From NCBI GenBank assembly GCA_037447655.1, contig JBBHKE010003309.1, positions 1 through 22,541 of the forward strand: 22,541 nt of DNA, given 5' to 3'. The notes under the pieces were generated by a model, which saw nothing but the letters and a program-made list of their open reading frames with translations, was not told the origin of the DNA and made no database searches. Below, piece after piece: positions 18,819-22,541 of the stretch. Positions within the stretch are counted from its first letter, which is position 1. Each line of letters starts with the position of its first letter. This DNA comes from Zygnema cylindricum. Its lineage: Eukaryota; Streptophyta; Zygnematophyceae; Zygnematales; Zygnemataceae. Position numbers and translations under genes: made by a program.

Positions 18819-19006
18819 CACTGCTCATTGTTATTAGTGTTAATAAGTCGCTACTATTTACAGCGTTAAATCACAAAATGGAGTTAACAACGTTATTTAA
18901 AGACGTGGACTACAACCTGCCACGTCTCCTTGTATTAAATAGTGTGATTAATCATAATGTTTCATTAACACTCATAAATACTTAACGCTAATAACAACGA
19001 GCGTTG
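18819..19006. mobile_element. TA-flanked MITE, copy 4 (188 bp), nested in the hAT element
   Basis: Left end TA|CACTGCTCATTGTTATTAG and right end (reverse complement) TA|CAACGCTCGTTGTTATTAG. It carries the GACGTGG (18902-18908) / CCACGTC (18920-18926) hairpin shared with copy 2, in opposite orientation. It sits where the Ds-like copy reads ACAAAATTGATGG without interruption, which supports insertion into a hAT element that lacked it. Confidence 0.8.
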
Positions 19007-19213
19007 TAATTTTGTACTTTTTCGGGTACGGGCGGGTACGGGTAGTCGCGAGAAATCGAGTTTCGGTTAAATTTTAATTTCGTCAACGCGTTTCGGGTAA
19101 CGGGTAACAATTTAGAGCGTGACATAACCCGGTCGGGCGTCTGGTACTCAGATTTTGAAAAAAAAAAACCGGTCGGTTTCGGTTATCTAAAATTTTGACT
19201 TTTGCGACCTCTA

Positions 19214-19711
19214 CCCCACCATGCTTTCCGATACATCGCCATCCTTGTTGTAGGAGCGAGATATCGGACCCCCTCACCCTTGGATATTCTGATATATTGA
19301 TATGGGACTTATCGCTATATGGAAAAAGCGATACACAAAACTTGTTCGATATATCAAAATTATATCGAAAGAAAATTTATTGATACACACGACTGACAAT
19401 AATAATGCGTTGTCTATTTTTTTTTTTTTTTTCTCTTGCTTATTTTCATTTCGGCTCCCAACACTGTCTAAAAATAGTCCCAAACGTTTTCGGAAATTGT
19501 CGAAAATCTGTTTAAAAGGGTACGGAAAACTATCTAACATGTTTTGGATAAAAAACTAAATTGTTTTGGATTTCTAGTTAAATATAGACGCCTTTTCTTT
19601 TTTTGAAACCGTCAGAAACGTCTCTAAAACTGTTTACTTTTGATTTTCATTTATTTATTATTTCGAAATCGAGGAGAACGAGAGGAGATAATTAAAGACT
19701 GTGAAACATGA
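19214..19711. other. Non-coding flank of the hAT element
   Basis: 19240-19380 is rich in GATATATCG-type words like the other repeat flanks. The remainder is AT-rich. No gene recognised. Confidence 0.4.
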
Positions 19712-19783
19712 GACAAGGAGGGGGCAGAAGAGGGAGGCGAGGAGGAGAGGGAGAGTGAGAGGGAGAGTGAGAGGGTGAGGGAG

Positions 19784-20277
19784 GGCAAGAGAGAGAGGAA
19801 GAGGGAGAAGGATGGGAAAAGGGAGAGAGAGAGGGAGAGGGAGAGGGAGGGGAAGAGGGAGGGGGAGAAGAGAAGGAGAGGGAGAGGGAGGGGGAGAGGA
19901 AGGGGGAGAGGTAGAGGGATGAGGAAGAGGGAGAGGCAAAGGGAGAGGGGGGAGGGAGAGGAAGAACGAGAAGGAGAGGAAGAGGGAGAGAGAGAGGGAG
20001 ATGGAGAGGGAGAGGAAAAGGGGAAGGGAGGGCAAGAGAGAGAGGAAGAGGGAGAAGGATGGGAAAAGGGAGAGAGAGAGGGAGAGGGAGAGGGAGGGGA
20101 AGAGGGAGGGTGAGAAGAGAAGGAGAGGGAGAGGGAGGGGGAGAGGAAGGGGGAGAGGTAGAGGGATGAGGAAGAGGGAGAGGCAAAGGGAGAGGGGGGA
20201 GGGAGAGGAAGAACGAGAAGGAGAGGTAGAGGGAGAGAGAGAGGGAGATGGAGAGGGAGAGGAAAAGGGGAACGGAG
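19784..20277 (+). repeat. Two head-to-tail 247-bp units
   Basis: GGCAAGAGAGAGAGGAAGAG starts at 19784 and again at 20031. The units stay aligned throughout, differing at a handful of bases (for example GGGGGAGAAGAG against GGGTGAGAAGAG). This is a recent tandem duplication within the satellite. Confidence 0.92.
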
Positions 20278-21133
20278 AGGGAGAGGGAGGGGAAAACGGA
20301 GGAGAGAGAGGGGGAGAGGGAGGAGAAAAGGGAGTGGGAAGCGGAAGGGGAGAAGGAGAGTGAGAGGGATGGGAAGAAAGCGGGGAGCGGGAGAGGAAGG
20401 GGAATCGGTAGAGGGAGAGGGCAAGGGAGAGGGAGGGGTTGAGGGAGAGGGAGAGGGAGAGAGAGAGTGAGAGGGAAAGGGAGAGGGAGTGGGAAGGGGG
20501 GAGGGAGTAGTAGGAAGAGAGTGAGGGGGGGAGGGAGAGGGAGAGGGAGGGGGAGAGGGAGTAGGAGGAGAGGGAGGGGAGAAGGGTGAGGGAAATGGAG
20601 AGGGAGAGGGGAGGGTGAAGTAGAGAGAGGGGGAGAGGGAGGGGGAGAGGTAGAGGGAGAGGGAGATGGAGAGGAAGGGGGAGAGGGAGGAGAGAGGGAG
20701 ATCGAGGGGGAGAGGGAGAGGGTGGGGGATAAGGAAGGGGAGAGGGAGGCGGAGAGGGAGGAGGAGAGGGAGGGGGAGGGGGGAAGTGAGGAGAGTGATT
20801 GGGAGGGAGAGAGGGAGAGGGAGAGGGAGAGGGAGGGGTAGAAGGATGGGGAGAGGAAGGGGGAGGGGAGGGGAGATGGAGAAGGTGTGGGAGAGGGAGG
20901 GAAAGAGTGAGAGGGAGAAGGTGGGGGAAGAAAGGGGGAGAGGGATAGGGACAAAAAAAGGGAGGGGGAGAGGGAGACGAGATGGGCGTGGGAGGGGGGG
21001 ATGGAGGGGTGGAGGGGGAGATGGAGGGGGGGAGGGGGAGATAGAGGTGGGGAGGGGGAAATGGAGGGGGAGAGGAAGAGGGAGAGAGAGGGGGAGAGGG
21101 AGAGGAAAGGGGAGAGGGATGGGGAGTGGGAGA

Positions 21134-21205
21134 GGGATGGGGACACGGAGTGAGAGAGGGATGGGGACACGGAGTGAGAGAGGGATGGGGACACGGAGTG
21201 AGAGA
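21134..21205 (+). repeat. 24-bp minisatellite, three units
   Basis: Units begin at 21134, 21158 and 21182 with GGGATGGGGACACGGAG followed by TGAGAGA and are essentially identical. Confidence 0.92.
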
Positions 21206-21408
21206 GGGGTAGAGAGATGGACGTGCAGATGGGGAGGGAGATGGAGAGGAAGTGGGAGAGAGAGTGGGAGGGGGGTGAGGGGAGGGAGAGAGAGAGTAAG
21301 AGTGGAGGGGGAGATGGAGAGTGAGAGGGAGAGTGAGAGGGAGAGGGAGTGGGAGATTGAGAGGGAGAAGGTATGGGAGAGAGAGGGGGAGAGGGATAGG
21401 GACACGCA

Positions 21409-21410
<2 letters not shown>

Positions 21411-21465
<55 letters not shown>
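21411..21465 (+). repeat. Uninterrupted run of 55 G
   Basis: A single homopolymer, followed by AGA and a further run of 15 G (21469-21483). It can form G-quadruplexes if real; long poly-G is also a known sequencing or assembly artefact. Confidence 0.9.
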
Positions 21466-21466
<1 letters not shown>

Positions 21467-21536
21467 GAGGGGGGGGGGGGGGGAGGGAGGGGGGGGGGGA
21501 GAGGGTGAGGGCGGTGGAGAGGGATATAGAGGGGGA

Positions 21537-22541
21537 TTTAAGTTTTATAAAATCTATTTCTTTACTTTTTTTCCTATGATTATGTTTATTCAATTTATTC
21601 GAAACTCGAAAATCTTTAATGTAAAAATAGACGTTTGAGTTCATTTTTTTGAAATCCTTTGGAGAAGTTTTGTTACCTTATTATTGACATTTTTTTAGCT
21701 TTACCCTTGTGAATAATCTAATTTTTATGATTTGGCGACAGTTATTTGTTGGTTATAATTGCTCAACTATTTGTTGCTAATTAATAGTTATTATATTTTT
21801 TAGTATGATTTAGTATTATTTTGTATCAGTGAGGATTGTTTTGTATCACTTACTATTATGTACTATTATTTAACTTTATGTATTGAAGCCATCAATGAAT
21901 GTCTAGTATATGTGTACAAATTTAGTATACAAACATTTAACATTTTTTGGAAAACTACGGACAGCTATACAAAAAGACTTCAATTTTTTTATTATTTTTA
22001 TACATTTTCTTATTCATATTATTTTAAGTTATTATTGTATAATGAAGCCACTGACAAAAATCCCGTCTACAAGCATCGGACATTTTCAGGAAAATTATTA
22101 AAAGAATAAAAAAACATTTTTTCAATTTTCGTAGCGTTGTTATTTATATTTATGCTTGAAGTGAATGAGGTAATCAAATTTGCGAAAACGGAAGTGACTC
22201 AAAAATTCTGAAGAAGCCATAAAATCAATCTTCGAAGTCTTTGCATTGTATTACACTTTGATGCTTGACGTTATTAAAAAAGCCGAAATTGACAAAAGGC
22301 AGTTACCCAAAAAGATGTAAATGCAGTAATAACTGTCGTGAAATTATCATTAACTGTTTCACACTTTCATACCTTAAGGAAATAAAGTATCGAAGTCCAC
22401 AAAATAGTTAGTGACTGAAAACATGAAGTTATGTTGTGAAAACATAGTTGTGACAACGCTTTTAACATTCTTAGTGTTGCTTTACAACTTGTACTAAAGT
22501 AAGTAAGCTAGTGAGGTTGCAAAATAGTAATAGACTTCCCA
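21537..22541. other. AT-rich DNA, no supportable gene
   Basis: An open frame at 21858-22109 contains a loosely repeated pair: GAAGCCATCAATGAA..TATACAAACATTTAACATTTTTTGGAAAA and GAAGCCACTGACAAA..TACAAGCATCGGACATTTTCAGGAAAA. This suggests an old tandem duplication. It has no recognisable domain and I do not call it a gene. Confidence 0.4.

Larger units (their letters stand above)
16190..19213 (+). mobile_element. Decayed full-length hAT-family DNA transposon (about 3.0 kb)
   Basis: The left end CAGAGGTGGAAACGG is typical of hAT termini, followed by AACGG/AACCG-type subterminal words reminiscent of maize Ac. The right end, reverse-complemented, is TAGAGGTCGCAAAAG; the two agree at AGAGGT and several later bases. 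The flanks CCCCAACC (16182-16189) and CCCCACCA (19214-19221) agree at 6 of 8, consistent with a worn 8-bp target duplication. A broken hAT transposase lies inside on the plus strand, and a nested MITE lies at 18819-19006. Both termini recur, inverted, in the Ds-like copy at 10474-11070. The element cannot make an intact transposase. Confidence 0.78.
19712..21536 (+). repeat. GA-rich satellite-like tract, 1.8 kb
   Basis: Almost pure purine on the plus strand, built from GGGAGA, GAGAGG and GGGGAGA words. Frames of 584 and 650 codons on the minus strand arise because the CT strand has almost no A and so almost no stop codons. The plus-strand R/E/G frames are equally spurious. The 247-bp internal period is not a multiple of three, so no single frame is conserved. 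Confidence 0.95.

Noticed and set aside
19651-21644. Very long open frames (584 and 650 codons) rich in S, P and L on the minus strand, and R/E/G-rich frames on the plus strand
   Set aside because: They lie in purine/pyrimidine satellite DNA where stop codons cannot form, overlap each other in several frames, and cross a 247-bp duplication that shifts frame.

Overview
This window is nuclear DNA from a eukaryote. It is AT-rich, gene-poor and repeat-laden. The one convincing protein-coding gene, on the minus strand between 2590 and 7201, is a spliced leucine-rich-repeat receptor-like kinase (LRR-RLK). It has a signal peptide, a long LRR ectodomain, one membrane span and an RLK/Pelle-type kinase. 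That layout points to a streptophyte (a charophyte-type green alga or a land plant) or a lineage with plant-like RLKs. The sequence alone does not settle the species.

Layout. 1-420: end of a non-autonomous hAT-like repeat plus flanking old repeat. 421-2589: AT-rich non-coding DNA with a 19-bp CT minisatellite and an A-rich tract; the 3' flank of the LRR-RLK lies at its right end. 2590-7201: the LRR-RLK, in two exons with a GT-AG intron inside the kinase glycine loop and an apparent +1 frameshift at 5085-5087 in exon 1. 7202-7680: pyrimidine-rich leader/promoter (as read on the gene's strand) with a 56-bp tandem repeat and a G-box. 7680-16150: a non-coding mosaic of short inverted-repeat elements, including a TA-flanked MITE family with four good copies and one possible copy, a 307-bp element with perfect 18-bp ends, a foldback element, and a roughly 600-bp deletion derivative of a hAT element with a 10-N assembly gap. 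16190-19213: a roughly 3-kb hAT element with degenerate ends and a broken transposase, carrying a nested MITE. 19712-21536: a 1.8-kb GA-rich satellite with a 247-bp duplication and a run of 55 G. 21537-22541: AT-rich DNA with nothing recognisable.

How the parts relate. The ends of the 3-kb hAT element match, in reverse orientation, the ends of the 10.5-11.07 kb copy. The two therefore look like an Ac/Ds-style pair: a (now dead) full-length element and an internally deleted derivative. The TA-flanked MITEs sit beside and inside these hAT copies. GA/CT tracts change strand around the LRR-RLK: pyrimidine upstream of its start codon on the sense strand, purine in its intron and 3' flank. Many long open frames in the GA satellite exist only because such DNA lacks stop codons, and they are not genes.
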